This document shows positions 36,776 through 49,300 of a stretch of DNA of 64,000 nucleotides, piece by piece. The stretch is taken from positions 6,935,501 through 6,999,500 of the forward strand of contig CM018041.1 in NCBI GenBank assembly GCA_008638375.1, given 5' to 3'. Origin of the DNA: Nyssa sinensis (Eukaryota > Streptophyta > Magnoliopsida > Cornales > Nyssaceae). The notes under the pieces are model-generated. The model did no database searches. It was not told the origin of the DNA and was given only the letters and a program-made list of their open reading frames with translations. The position numbers and the translations under genes are program-made. Each line of letters begins with the position of its first letter. The first letter of the stretch is position 1.

Positions 36776-38460
36776 AATAAAAATAAAGGAGAGTAGTGAA
36801 AGGAAGAGGGGGTGGGCAGTGATTATGAGAAGATCTAAGAAGACAACAATGATTGGAAGGCTCTGTTCTTCCCGTAAAGCCGACCTGTGGAGGAGTTCTA
36901 CCTCGTGGGAAGTTGTTAAGAGTTTTAGCTTCTAAGAGTAAGAGGAATCTTAGAGCCCTAGCCAAAATTGCTTGAATTCTTATATCCATTTATTAAGGTA
37001 AGTTGATCATTCTTTGCATGTATGGAAGGAGCAGGGAAGAAGAGACAGTTAGGGTTTAAAAAATAAAGGGTACAATAGTCACATAAGAAAATAAAAATCT
37101 ATCAAAGGACCTCAACTCAAAAAATAATAAAACCACCTGGACTTTACACAAAAATAGGTTCACGAATGAACTTCATAATAATAAAGTATCAATTTAAGAG
37201 ACTTAACTTCAATTAACTCTTTTTTTTATTGATAAAAAAATGATAGATATAGAACTCAGATTCTCTACAATAGTTTTTCTACATTTCTAGTAATAATACT
37301 CTTAAAAAAATACTATAAGTAAGGAATTTGTGAGTCACTTTTTTAAAACAAAGGAAAACAATGTTCAAATGATATAATAATTTAAAACTAATTGCATGAA
37401 CTTTATTGTAGAGGTAAGTCCTAACAGTTTGTTTGGATCAAGAAATTTGGAGAGAAAAAAAAAATTAAAGTGAAATGATACACAAAGATTTTGTTTGGAG
37501 AGATTTGGAGAGAAAGACTTAGTGATAAATATCACTTTTCTAATCTCTCCAAAAGTAGGGAAATTTGGAGAATTTTTTTTTTAATAATTTTTTTAAAATG
37601 CTAATTACCCTTAAATGTTTGTCTTAGAAATTAGAGTTATGTTATGGATTCAATTGTCAAATTAGAGTTAGAGGTTAATTGCGATTCAAAAGCTCAATTT
37701 CACTTATTATTCAAACAATTTATAAGTCAGTTAAGTGTGATTAGACAATAAAATAAAAAAAAGGAAAGCATCTAACCGCAAAAACAAACTCTAAATGTTT
37801 TGACTTTAATTATCTGAATTTTTTTTTACCAACGAAAAAGAGGATACTATTTGATTTGAAAAGTTCATATTTTAAAATTTCACGAGTCTTGAAAAGTATT
37901 GTACGTAGAAATTAATGAGTTATTATTACTTTTAAATGAAGAATATTGTTTATAAAATATAATGATTTTAAAAGAACTATTGTAGAAGATATTAACCCCC
38001 AATAAACTGGATAGTAATATTTCTATTTTGTATACTAAAATGACTATATTTCACATTTCACAAGTAAAATGTTATGTAAGATTAAAGTTTTTTTTTTTTA
38101 GTGGTATAACTGAACATTTCTAATGCAATTAAAATGGATTAATTCTCCATTTTTCTCTATATTATATATAAAAAGAAATAAAGTAAAATGCCATGTATAA
38201 CCCCATCTCCCAACCAATAAAATGTGATATTATGTAATATTTTAGGGTGTAATTTTTAAAATTATCACTTAATTAGACTACTTATTGCCATAAAATAGGG
38301 AAGGGGAAAAACATTTATCAAAACTTATTTTCCTGTTTTTTTTTTTTTTCCCGGAATCTTCAGTAGATGTGGGCCACGACGCGAAGACTTTATTGCCACT
38401 GTTGGAGGGTAATGGGGTCATTTTACATTCGTCACCCTTGCACCATCAACTGTCCTCACA

Positions 38461-38482
38461 TATAAACCGGACCATATAAAAA
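38461..38482 (+). promoter_or_regulatory. TATA boxes of the DCD-Kelch gene
   Basis: Two TATA-type sequences, tataaacc (38461-38468) and tataaaaa (38475-38482), lie shortly before a GC-richer leader-like stretch, placing the transcription start near 38500. Confidence 0.55.
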
Positions 38483-38499
38483 TTAACATACATAGTACG

Positions 38500-38770
38500 T
38501 TAATCGCGCTTCATGCGTTTCTTCGGGGAGTGGGTACTGTTCTTGACATCTGTTCTTGACATTCTCTCTTGCCGTGGTCTCCTGCTTCTCTGAACTCCCT
38601 CGTTCCAAAAAAACATCAAAGCCCTAGAATATCTGCTGGTGAGTTCTCCTTCTTCACTTTTTTTCTCTCCTTCTGTTCAAACTCGGCCTTCAAATACAGA
38701 ATCAGAAAGTCACTGGCAGAGCATTTCTCTCTCATTCGTCGATCAACTGCACCGCTTCGAACTCAAAAAA
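38500..38770 (+). other. 5' UTR exon of the DCD-Kelch gene
   Basis: This compositionally balanced, CT-rich stretch ends in aaaaaagtaagt, a near-perfect plant donor (38771). The first coding exon begins with an acceptor at 43390-43391 just one base before the ATG, so a separate non-coding exon is needed upstream. The exact 5' end is not known. Confidence 0.55.
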
Positions 38771-38904
38771 GTAAGTTAATCACTCCACAAATGTTTACAT
38801 GATTTCGATTCAAATGTAGTAGAATCATATTCAGTGAGAGACAGCAGCAAAGTATTTTAAGTTTCAGACTATGCGAAATGCGAAGGATTGGTTAGGGTAA
38901 ACTA

Positions 38905-38928
38905 TATACACACACACACACACACACA
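38905..38928. repeat. (CA)n microsatellite in DCD-Kelch intron 1
   Basis: About 12 CA units shortly after the 5' UTR exon. Confidence 0.85.
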
Positions 38929-39742
38929 CTTTTTCATTTTGGTTATTTACTCATTTTTAGTTTATTTATATATACTTTTTGATAATGTTTTGTGAGCGAA
39001 GTTGATATGATGGACTTCTTGATCTACATGATTATTTTCGTTATTTTTATGAAATTTGGCAAAGTTTTATCTATTTCAAATTTTGAAGAGGCAGAGTTAC
39101 GAAGTTGTTCCGATCGACTTCTTGATTCTACGATGATTATTTTCGTTATTTTGAGAAATCTGGAGCAATTTTTTTTATCTATTTCAAATTTTGAAGAGGA
39201 AGAGATACGATTTTACTTGTAATTTTTGTTTCTTTTAAATTTTATGTTCAACTGAGACAAATGCTTGCTTCCCTCATTTAATAGGTATTCCCGTCCTGCA
39301 AAAGCCAATTTTTGGCCACAGAAATAGACAGTGATTCACTTTCTCATGAGATCACGACGCAAAATTGTTGTAACTTTTGTATTTTCAGTTTCGGCTGTGT
39401 TTCACACGCGCACACATGCGTAAGTCTGTGAGAGCGACAAGCACACATATTCTGAATGTGTTCTAGTTATGATTTGATGTGGTTTTTGTTTTTTTTTTTT
39501 TTTCATCAAAGCTACTCCTAATTTGTTAATTTTTCTTGGTTTCGTTTTGATTTGGTTATAGACTATAGTATGGTTTCATCAAGCTATTTCTAGTCCTCTG
39601 GAAGTGTGCAGAGTGTTCTCGCCTTCTCGCTTTAAATTAATTTGTTTAATTTTTGTTTCAAAGCTAGTTCTTGTCCTGCCAAAGTCATTTTAATTCTTGT
39701 TCTGTATTTCTAGATGTTTAGTACGTTAGTAATTAAATTCAA

Positions 39743-39860
39743 CAAGCTCTAGCTTAGTTGGTGCTTCCTCCACCTCCCATACCAGAGGTTGGGGGTTCAA
39801 GTTTCCTTAAGGAACAAAATGGTGTGTGTGTGAGAGAGATTTACCTATAAAAAAAATGTC
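39743..39860 (+). mobile_element. tRNA-derived SINE with target-site duplication
   Basis: A pol III A-box-like tagcttagttgg (39750-39761) and a B-box-like ggttcaagtttcc lie about 40 bp apart, as in a tRNA-derived promoter. They are followed by a tgtgtgtgtgagagag tract and an A-rich tail. A 15-bp direct repeat with one mismatch (agtaattaaattcaa, 39728-39742; agtaattcaattcaa, 39861-39875) brackets the 118-bp unit. The family was not recognised. Confidence 0.7.
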
Positions 39861-39894
39861 AGTAATTCAATTCAAATATTCTTACACTTAGCTT

Positions 39895-40345
39895 GGATTG
39901 AGGGATTTGGAAAGAAAGGAGAGGAAAGGGGAATGCGAGAGACATTATTTTATGTTTGGTTTAAAATTAGGGAAGGAAAGGAATGGGGATAGAGGGGGAG
40001 GGAGGGGTTTCTTAATTCTTATTTTATTCAATTTGCTCTCCTCCTAGAAGTAAACGGAGGAAAAGGAGAGCCTTTTACTGAATTTTTTATAATATCAATT
40101 CTAACCTTAAGATTAAAAAGGAAAAAATAAAAAAGACACCTCTATCTTAAGGCATAATAGTAAAAAAGTATATAATCCTTTCATTTTCTTTCTTTCTTCT
40201 GTTGTTCTCAAGTAAGATAAGATGATTACACTATTTTTTTCCTCATTTGTTATCCAAGCATGAAAGCGGGATTACACTCTCCTCTCCTTTTCCACATAAC
40301 TAATGTTATCCTCTCATCTTCTTTCCCCCTTACTTATCCGCATAG
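39895..40345. mobile_element. MITE-like element with purine-rich left and pyrimidine-rich right halves
   Basis: The left part is ggattgagggatttgg followed by many gaaagga/gagggg words; the right part has ctctcctctccttttcc and ctttccccctt, the complementary composition. Related agagaaagag tracts occur at 5640-5720 and 37430-37570. Boundaries and superfamily are uncertain. Confidence 0.4.
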
Positions 40346-40527
40346 CGTTAGTGTCATTGATGTCTCTTGTAACTGGCTTGCCATATATTGGATAAGACGA
40401 GGCACACATTTATAGTTTTTAGCTTGAAGGCTTATTAGCTGAGCTTACCCCAAGGGTTGTGTTGAAGGGATGCTATTAAGAGATACTTTTGCTCCCTATT
40501 TAGCTTCGTTAATTAGTTGTTACTTTG

Positions 40528-41926
40528 TGTTGGCCCTAAAGTTTTTCAACCAAGGGCATTTTTGTAATTTTGGTGATAACAAAATATTGATGATGTGATC
40601 TAATGTTTTATCTGAAGTGCTAAAGCAAATATATCAATAAACTCAAAAGATAGCTTACCAAGGCTTGACTAAAGATAAAGAGGATCAACATCATGGAATC
40701 ATGCTCACAAGAACAAAACATCAAGTCAAAGTCAAGAGAGCATTCATGTTCAAAGAATTTAGGATTGATTGATCAAAACATAATGCTTTAAGTATTTAAG
40801 TGATCAACTAAAATCAATCAATCAAATGATTTTTTAAAAGCATAACAATGTTAAAAACTAAAACTGAGAAAAATCAGAAGACTTGAAAAAGAAAACAGTG
40901 AACAAAATAGACATTGAAGTTAAATTGATGAATTCAGTCGACTGAATCATGATCACAAAAATTGCCTATTTTGTCTCTGGAAGATTTAGTCGACTGGATC
41001 CAAGATTCAGTCAACTGAACAAGCATTTTGTTAATAAGACTCCAACAAACTGTTTAATTCAATCGACTAAATAATACATTCAGTCGATTGAATTACTTAT
41101 GCCTTTTTATTTAACAAAATGACACTGGAAGATTCAATCGATTGAACTTAAGATTCAATCGACTGAATGGTTTTTTTTTTATAAAGAACAGCCTCTATCC
41201 TTTGGACAACTCAGTCGAGTACTTCAGTCAACTTAACTATGATTCAGTTGATTGAATGGTAAACTCGGTCGATTGAATTTGTCGATCTAGCATTTTCAAA
41301 TTCAAATATTAAACAAATCTAAAGGGGTGAAACGACTATTTTCAAATTCAAATGACTATATTTTTATAAGGCCTATAAATAGAGATTGTTGTAAGCATTT
41401 ATTGCCATCCTAAACATTCACAAGCTTGCTTTCACTTTCAAATCTTTATAGTGACTTGAGATCTCATTTATTTTCAGATCTAGATCTCAGAAGTCTCTTA
41501 ACTCTTAAATATTCAAACATTTATTGATCAATTTTTAGAGAGTGAACTTATTTGTACCATTCAACTCTTAAGAGAGTAGTCTTTGGTAAAAATCTTTGTA
41601 TCATCTCATTGTAGTGAGAGTTGTGAGTAGGTGTTACCTGGTGAGGTAAAATGATATATTTTGCTGGAAAAAAGAATGAGGAGTTCTTGTTGTAAAAGTT
41701 TGACCTCTACCTGCGATGAGATCAAGATAGTGGAAAAACTCTAGTGGGGATACTTGAGTCGAGGACATAGAAAGTTCTTCAAATATCGTAAATCGCTATG
41801 TTTGCTCTCTATCTCTCTCTACTCTTTACTTGTGCATATTTAACATTCATATTTAAAGTTCATAAAAGTCGCAAATATTTGCAAAATATCCTATTCACCC
41901 CCTCTATGATAAATATCTGGGTAACG
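40528..41926 (+). mobile_element. Solo LTR, about 1.4 kb, with a palindrome array
   Basis: Starts TGTTGGCCC and ends ...ctattcaccccctctatgataaatatctgggtaac; the ctattcaccccct word near the 3' end is typical of a class of plant Copia LTRs. About eleven degenerate versions of attcagtcgactgaat lie between 40930 and 41280. No internal coding region or second LTR adjoins it. The flanking 5-mers are ctttg and cttcg, a possible mutated target-site duplication. The right end abuts LINE copy B within a few bases. Confidence 0.6.
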
Positions 41927-43366
41927 CTTCGCGTTCCATTGGGGTTTGGGATCCTGTGGTGGAAAGGTTTTTCAGCAAGCTGTCAAGATGGAAGGGTCAG
42001 TTCTCTCTCTAAGGGAGGCAGGCTCACCCTTATAAAAAGCACCTTGGCAACCTCCCCACCTATTTTATGTCTCTTTTTCCTATGCCAAAGTCAGTTAGCA
42101 GAAGGTTAGAGAAGATTCAAAGGGACTTCTTATGGGGCCAAGAAGGGGAGCGTAAAAAGATTCATTTAGTGGCTTGGGATAAAATTAAGAAGCCAGTGTC
42201 TCTCGAAGGGCTAGGGGTGAAAGACTTGGGTATTTTCAACACAGCTCTCTTAGGAAAATGGTTATGGAGGTTTGGTGAGAGTAATGGGGAGCAGTGGGGG
42301 GAGATCATTGCTGCTAAGTATGGGTGCGACAATGGAGGTTGGTGTTCGGGCAGTATGGAGGGGCCACGGGGATGTGTTCCCTGGGGTTCCATTGGAAGCG
42401 AATGGAGGATTTTCAAGGAAAAGTGTAGTTTTGTTATTGAGAATGGTGGCCGTGTTAAATTTTGGGAAGACGTTTGGAATGGGTACGAGCCGCTCAGGGT
42501 GAAATTTCCTATTTTATACAGTCTGGCTAGCAACAAGGCGGCTTGGGTTTACGAGTACTTGGAGAGAGTTGGGAACAAGCTTGTTTGGACTCCTCGCTTT
42601 AGGAGAAACTTTCTCGATTGGGAGTTAGATGAGGTGGGCTCCTTCCTTGGTCACATATGCAATTACCGAGCTACGAAAGGGAGGGAGGATAAGAGGGTGT
42701 GGCTGTCGAATAAGAAATCTTTTTCCGTCAGCTCCTTCTACAAGAGCGTGTTTGATTTGGAATACTCTCTATTTCCTTGGAAGCTTATATGGCACTCAAA
42801 AGCCCCCCCCTAAGGCTTCCTTCTTTGCCTGGAAAGCCTCTTGGAAGGCCATCTTAACTGCGGATAATTTGAAGAAGCGAGGTTTCATCTTGGCTAGTAG
42901 GTGCTATTTTTGTCAGAAGGAAGAGGAAACGGTGGATCATATTCTCATCTACTGCCATGTTTCTTGGAGCTGTTGGAATATTGTTTTTGCTCTTTTCGGT
43001 GTCTCCTGGGTTATGTCTGGCTTCGTCAGGGACCTTCTGTTGGCTTGGGCAGAGTGCAACCTTTCAGAAGAGATTAAGAGAATTTGGAGACTGATCCCTA
43101 TTTGTTTGTTATGGTGTATCTAGATTGAAAGAAACAACCGTGTCTTTGAAGATATGGAACTCTCCACTCCCTTTTTCAAAGACGCGTTTTTGCTCGTATT
43201 ATTTTTTTGGGCCAAAGAGACTTTCCCTGTAAATGTTTCTTCGTTTGTTAATTTTTTGGGGTCGTTAAGACCTTTGTAAAGCTTTTTGGAGTTTTTGCCC
43301 TAGTTGCCCTTCTTGGACACTTTTATTAATATACATCTTATCCTTTACTTATCAAAAAAAAAAAAA
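41927..43366 (+). mobile_element. 5'-truncated LINE copy B, DCD-Kelch intron 1
   Basis: Encodes, with breaks, the reverse-transcriptase C-terminal part and zinc-binding tail: [51 protein letters not shown], then KASFFAWKASWKAIL, CYFCQKEEETVDHILIYC and [10 protein letters not shown]. It ends with ctttacttatc and an A-run (43350-43366), 24 bp before the first coding exon. The longest open piece is 248 aa; frameshifts make it inactive. It lies in sense orientation relative to the host gene. Confidence 0.88.
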
Positions 43367-43392
43367 AAAATTTTGGTTTTTGTGATAACAGA

Positions 43393-46300
43393 ATGGGAAG
43401 GAAGAAAAAGACGCTCACATTGAAAGAAGAAAAGTCTCAACCTTCGTGGACAGTGAATTGCAGTGCACCTGCTAGAAATCTAAGGAAGAGTGATCTAGGT
43501 GCAGTTATTTTCGGATGCAAGCATAACACATTCAAAGAATGTCATTTTCAACAGTTGTTTGGTCAGTTGGCTATCTCTCCTCTACTGCTTATTAATTTTT
43601 TTTTTTTCAATTGTGTTGTTTTACTGATCTTGTAAATGTATTTTCAAATTATCGAACAGGATTGCCAGCGCCGCATTTTGCATATGTGAAGAACATCAAG
43701 CCTGGTATACCATTATTCCTGTTCAACTATAGTGACAGGAAGCTACACGGTATCTATGAGGCTGCAAGCCCGGGACAAATGAACATCAATCCATATGGTT
43801 GGACTGATGGTTCAAACTATACACCATACGCTGCACAGGTATAGACACATAGTTACCATCTTTGAGGTTTTATCCTTACATTGAGGATTCAGTTGTCACA
43901 GTGAAAGTGATGTTTTTACTTATTTGTAGTGTGCTCTTTGTGTTCTTAGGTTCGGGTCCAAATACGGATGCAGTGCCAACCCTTGATTGAAGACCAGTTT
44001 GGGCCAATAATTGCTGACAACTACTATGGGGAGAGGCTTTTCTGGTTTGAGCTAGACAAGGTTCAAACCCACAAGTTGATCTCCTTGTTTTCATCTTCAC
44101 CAGTTCCTCCAAGTACATCTCTCATGCAGATTACAGTGGGATGCAATGCTCTATTGAATGATTTATCCACATCTAACAGGAGACAGACAGGTGATGAGTT
44201 TAATACCCCGGTTTCAGAGGAGGATTTTGCTCACTCAGATCAGTCTAACATGGGATGGGGCTTGTGGGATGCTTCTGGTTCAGGGAGAGAGAACCAGCCA
44301 CCGGAACCACCAGCACGCTCATATTCTTCTGCTGTGAGTGACACAAATCCTTTCCTTCCACTGAAGAAGTGGAGTTCTTTGTTCAAACCTTCAACCACCT
44401 CTGATACGATAAAGGAAAATGAAGACTCGAGGACACGAGATTCAGATCAAACATTTACTCATTTTGTTCAATCCAATATGGAATGGAAGTCTTCATGTGT
44501 TGTGCCTTGTCCAGACAGAGAGAGCCAACCTCTGGAAGCTTTCGTGAGTGAGTCAGTTGTAGGAAAACAAGAGGAACATGTGGGCTTTAAATCAAATGGT
44601 GGATATTTGTACCCTTCTGCCATGACGGAAACAGCTAGTTCCCTCCCACAGGGCACTTCATTTAAGACTCTACTCCCTGCTGATACAAGACAGGAAGGTG
44701 AATATATCAAGACTCTAACTTCAGATGTTAATCCTCAACATTCAGATGAGTCCAATATAGAATGGGGCTCCGCATGTCTTACTCAACATGTAGATGGAGA
44801 AAGCCAGCACTCAGAATCTGCTTCAGACAATGATGCAGCATACGAGGAAGTTGTACTCCAAAAAACAGATTGGAAATGTTCCTACTCTTCTGCAGTAACA
44901 AAAGAGATGAACTCAGAGGATAATTATGTGAAAGACTCTGCTCCTTTTGTGATGGCTGGGGTACATTTGAAGGATGGATCTTTTTCTGAAGCAGTGACAG
45001 ATATGCCAGTTTTAGAAGGACAATCTTCTGATCTTCAGTCTGATGTAGCTAAGGTAACTAAAGTTGTTCATCATCCTATATTCTCTATGATTTTTACGCT
45101 TTTGTCAGCTATATTTTCCTTTTTTTTTTTCTTTTTTCTTTTGTTATATACTCGTGATCTGTTGTTATAGTTTATGCAAGAAGTTGAAGGGTTGAAGGCC
45201 TCTCAGCTGGAACAAAATCGGAAAATCAGTTCTTTAGAGCAGGAGCTGGTATGATCTCTGATTCTAATTGTATCTTTCTGGAAGTCCACATTCTCTACGG
45301 TCGCATCTGTGATTTTTCTTAGCAAAGTTCTTAATGACCCATTTTGTTATAATTTTTGGATAATTCATTTCATTCTCAGATTTCATTTAAAAATTGCAAT
45401 GTAACTTTTTCAAACAGGAAGCCATATTTATTTTATTTCAGTTCCTAGTTAACCCATTCCTTTTTGAAACACATGAAAAACTACTTTAAACAGTTTCTTG
45501 AAAATGGCCTATGTTCAAAAATGTCCCACCAAACAGGTTCTGCTCTGCTCATTTTTTTTTTTTTTTACTTTTCGAGAAAAGTAGTTTCTTCAAATTTGAT
45601 AACGAACAGGCCTAAAGTAATGCTCTGGCATGGCGCACCAATTTTGTGGGTGTGGTCTAATGTCCATGTAATTACTCCTATCAAATGAATCGTGCTCATT
45701 TTGGTTATTTTATTTATTATATGTTATTTAAGCGTGGAAATATTAATATATCTTTATATTTTTTGGACATGAGGGTGGTTCTTGACATAATGATAAGGTT
45801 GTTCTATTATGCCTTGGAAGTCACACGTTTGAGTCGCGGAAACAACATCTCTGCTTTTGGTGGTTAGGATGAGTAGATTTAATCCTTTTGAGATACTGCA
45901 GTGGCGGGGCCTCGTGCATTGGGATTGCCTTTTTACTTTTATGACCCTTGTCTACATTTGTTTTTAAATGAAAAATGAAGCACTAATGCTATGATATAAT
46001 AAACAAGTTTCCATGTACAAGATGTTCAAGGGTAGACAAGAAATAAAAGTGATCAGACACGTTTTATGGTCAACTACATACACGGAATTCAATGGTTTAT
46101 TAGGTTCTGATATGGAAGTCAATCTATGTTGCAGGATATATGGACAAAGAAAGGCTGCCAAATAGGTAATCTTGTCGGCTACTTATAGGCCTCCATTGTG
46201 GTATCCAAGATGGTTCCTTTCTTTCTATATCGTTCAGAAAGAAGGCCAGTAAAGACAATGTCGATGGTACTCTTCCATTTGATGACTGTGCACTATGAAC

Positions 46301-49300
46301 CTAATTCTCCACGATCCCATTTGCTTGAGGCATAACGGAAGACAAATCAAATCTCTTGAAAACTAAGACAAAATTTTGGATTTGAGAGGAGAGGTTTTTT
46401 TTTTTTTTTTTTTTTTTTTTTGTGATAAGTAAGAAGTATATATAAAAACCCAAGAAGGGCAAAGGAAAAAAAACCCCAAAAGCTTTACATCAGCCCTAAA
46501 GACCTCAAGAAGTCAACAAAATTGTTGACAGTTACAGGAAAAGCCTCTTTGGCCCAAAAGAATAATAAATACAAAATGGCATCTTTGAGATAAGGAGAAG
46601 GAAGCTCCTGATTTTCGAAGACACGATTGTTCCTTTCAATCCATAGGGACCACAAGAGGCAAATGGGGGCCAGTCTCCAAATGTTTTTCAAATCCTTAGG
46701 AAGAGTGCACTATTCCCAAGCCAACAAGAGGTCTTTGACGGAGCCTGGCATGACCCAAGAGAAACCAAACAAAGCAAGAATAAGATTCCAGCAGCTCCAA
46801 GGAAGAGGACAGTGAATGAGAATGTGATCTACACTCTCTTCATCATTATGACAAAAATAGCATCTGCTAGCCATAAGAAATCCCCTTTTCTTCATGGTGT
46901 CCGTGGATAAAATGGCCTTTCAGGAAGCTTCCCAAGCGAAGAAAGAAGCTTTTGGAGGGGGGGGCTTGAGTGCCAAGTGAGTTTCCAAGGAAAGAGAGAC
47001 CTTTCCCGATCAAACAAGCTCTTGTAAAAAGAACTAACAGAAAAAGAGAGCTTTCCCGGCATCCAAATCCTCTTATCCTCTCTACCTTCCACTGCCCTGA
47101 AATTGTTGATGTGACTAAGAAATAAATTCACCTCCTCAAGCTCCCAATCCAAAAAGTTTCTTCTAAAGGAAGGAGTCCAAACCAACGTATTCCCAGCACT
47201 CTCCACGTAATCTCTAACCCTAAGCCGATTTGTTTTGAGCCAAACTGTATAACCTAGGGAACTTCTCCTTCAAAGGCACATTCCCATTCCAAACATCATC
47301 CCAAAATTTAACTCTATCCCCCTTACCAATAACAAAACTACATCTTTCTTTAAAACATCTCCAATCTCTTCTAATGAAACCCCAAAGGCTGCAAGCCCAT
47401 CGACCCTACTACTCTTCCCGAACACCAGCCCCCATTTACGCACCCATACTTGGACACAATGATTGATTTCCACAGATCCTCATCACTGTCCCCAAGTTTC
47501 CAGAGCCATTTCCCTAACAGAGCTTTATTGAAGATTCTCAAGTCCTTCACCCCTAAGCCCCCTAGAGACAGGGGCTTCTTGATTTTATCCCATGCCACTA
47601 GGTGGATTTTTCTGCAGTCTCCCTCGTGGCCCCAAAGAAAGATCCTTTGAATCTTCTCCAGACTTCTGCTCACTGTCTTCGGAATCAGGAAAAGAGACAT
47701 GAAATAGGTAGAGAGATTGGTCAAGGTGCTTTTGACAAGAGTGAGCCTGCCTCCCTTAGAAAGGATTTGGCCTTTCCAGCCTGACAACTTGCTATGGAAC
47801 CTCTCAACCACAAGGTCCCAAATCCCAATGGATCTCGCATGAGCTCCTAGCGGAAGGCCTAAGTATGTGGAGGGGAAGCAACCGACATTACAACCCAAAG
47901 TACTGGCTAGAGCATCCAGCCCCTAAATGGCCCCTACAAGCGTAATGCTGCTTTTAGCCAAATTGATTCGTAGACCTGAGACGGCTTCAAAGCAAACAAG
48001 AATGCATCGGATAAAACGAAGCTGACGCACTGAGGGGTCACAAAAGATAATAGTGTCATCAGTGAATAAAAGATGGGAGACAACAGAAAATTCACCCCTT
48101 CTTTCCCCCCCTTGAAAACCTCTGATGAGACCAACCTCCTCAGCTCGGCACATGAAGTGGCTCAAAGCCTCCATAGCAATCACAAAGAGAAAAGGGGAAA
48201 GGGGAATCCCCCTGTCTCAAACCTCTAGACGAGCAAAAGAAGCCCGCGGGGCAACCATTGACCGAGAATCGAGAAAGATACTGTGGATATGCACGACTGG
48301 ATCCACTTCTTCCACTTGTCCCCAAAGCCCATCTTTGCTAACATACCCATCAAGAAGCTCCAATTAACATGATCAAAGGCCTTCTCGATATCCAACTTGC
48401 AAATCAACCCTTTCCTTTTCTGCTTTATCCTAGAGTCGATGCATTCATTAGCAATGAGTGCCGCATCCAGAATCTGTCTTCCATCCACGAAAGGCATTTT
48501 GACTAGGGGAGATGATACTATCCATAACCTTCTTCAATCTCAAGGAAAGAACCTTTGCAATCAATTTGTAGACACTGCTAACTAGACTTATGGGCCTAAA
48601 GTCCTTGATACTAGCAGCCCCCTCCTTTTTAGGGATGATGACAATGAAAGACGCGTTGAGGCTTCTCTCAAAACCCCCCTCCCTATGGAAGCTCCCAAAG
48701 ACTGCCATCACCGTCCGCTTTCAAAACAGGCCAACATTTTAAAAAAAAAGCCAAAGTGAACCTGTCTGGGCCAGGGGCTTTATCCCCATTACACGCCTCT
48801 AAGGCTCTCACCACTTCATCTTCTGTGAAGGGAGACTCCAAGAGAGAGGCTTCTTCCCCGTTCAGGCTTTTTAATGAAATATCCTCCACACCTAGGTCTC
48901 CAAGTGCGCGGTTCTGAGTAAAGTCTAGAGAAGAAATCAACAATGCCCTTTCTGATGGGCTCCTCCTCAGTGAGAATGTGGTCATCAACAACAATAAAGG
49001 AGATTCTATTCTTCTTGTAGTGGGCTGAGGCCATTCTATGAAAGAACTTAGTGATGCGATCACCCTCTTTAAGCCAAATTGCCCTAGATTTCTGCCTCCA
49101 AGTGATATCCTCCATCCTTAGAATCTACCCAATTTGATCCTTTAGGCCCTCTCTTTCCACCCTTTTATCATCAGAGATGGGTCCCAACTGATCATCCCTG
49201 TCCAGCTCCATCAGCTTGTTCAAAATAGATTGCTTTCTTTCCTGAATAAGACCAAATACCTCACGGTTCCATGTTTTGAGGTCCTCTTTAAGAAGTTTCA

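Larger units (their letters stand above)
29773..38460. other. Divergent spacer between the RER and DCD-Kelch genes
   Basis: About 8.7 kb of AT-rich DNA without a gene. It contains two foldback MITEs (30262-30778 and 36345-36775), a LINE RNase H remnant (32500-32737) and a GC-richer patch at 31330-31500 with several ggccca/gggcc words. Around 33590-33720 a stretch with acttatgtggttcagcaag recalls an LTR-type repeat. Purine-rich tttggagagaaa tracts lie at 37430-37570. Confidence 0.5.

Noticed and set aside
40930..41285. CRISPR-like array
   Set aside because: The repeated units are degenerate palindromes with uneven spacing inside a plant LTR; there are no identical repeats or regular spacers.
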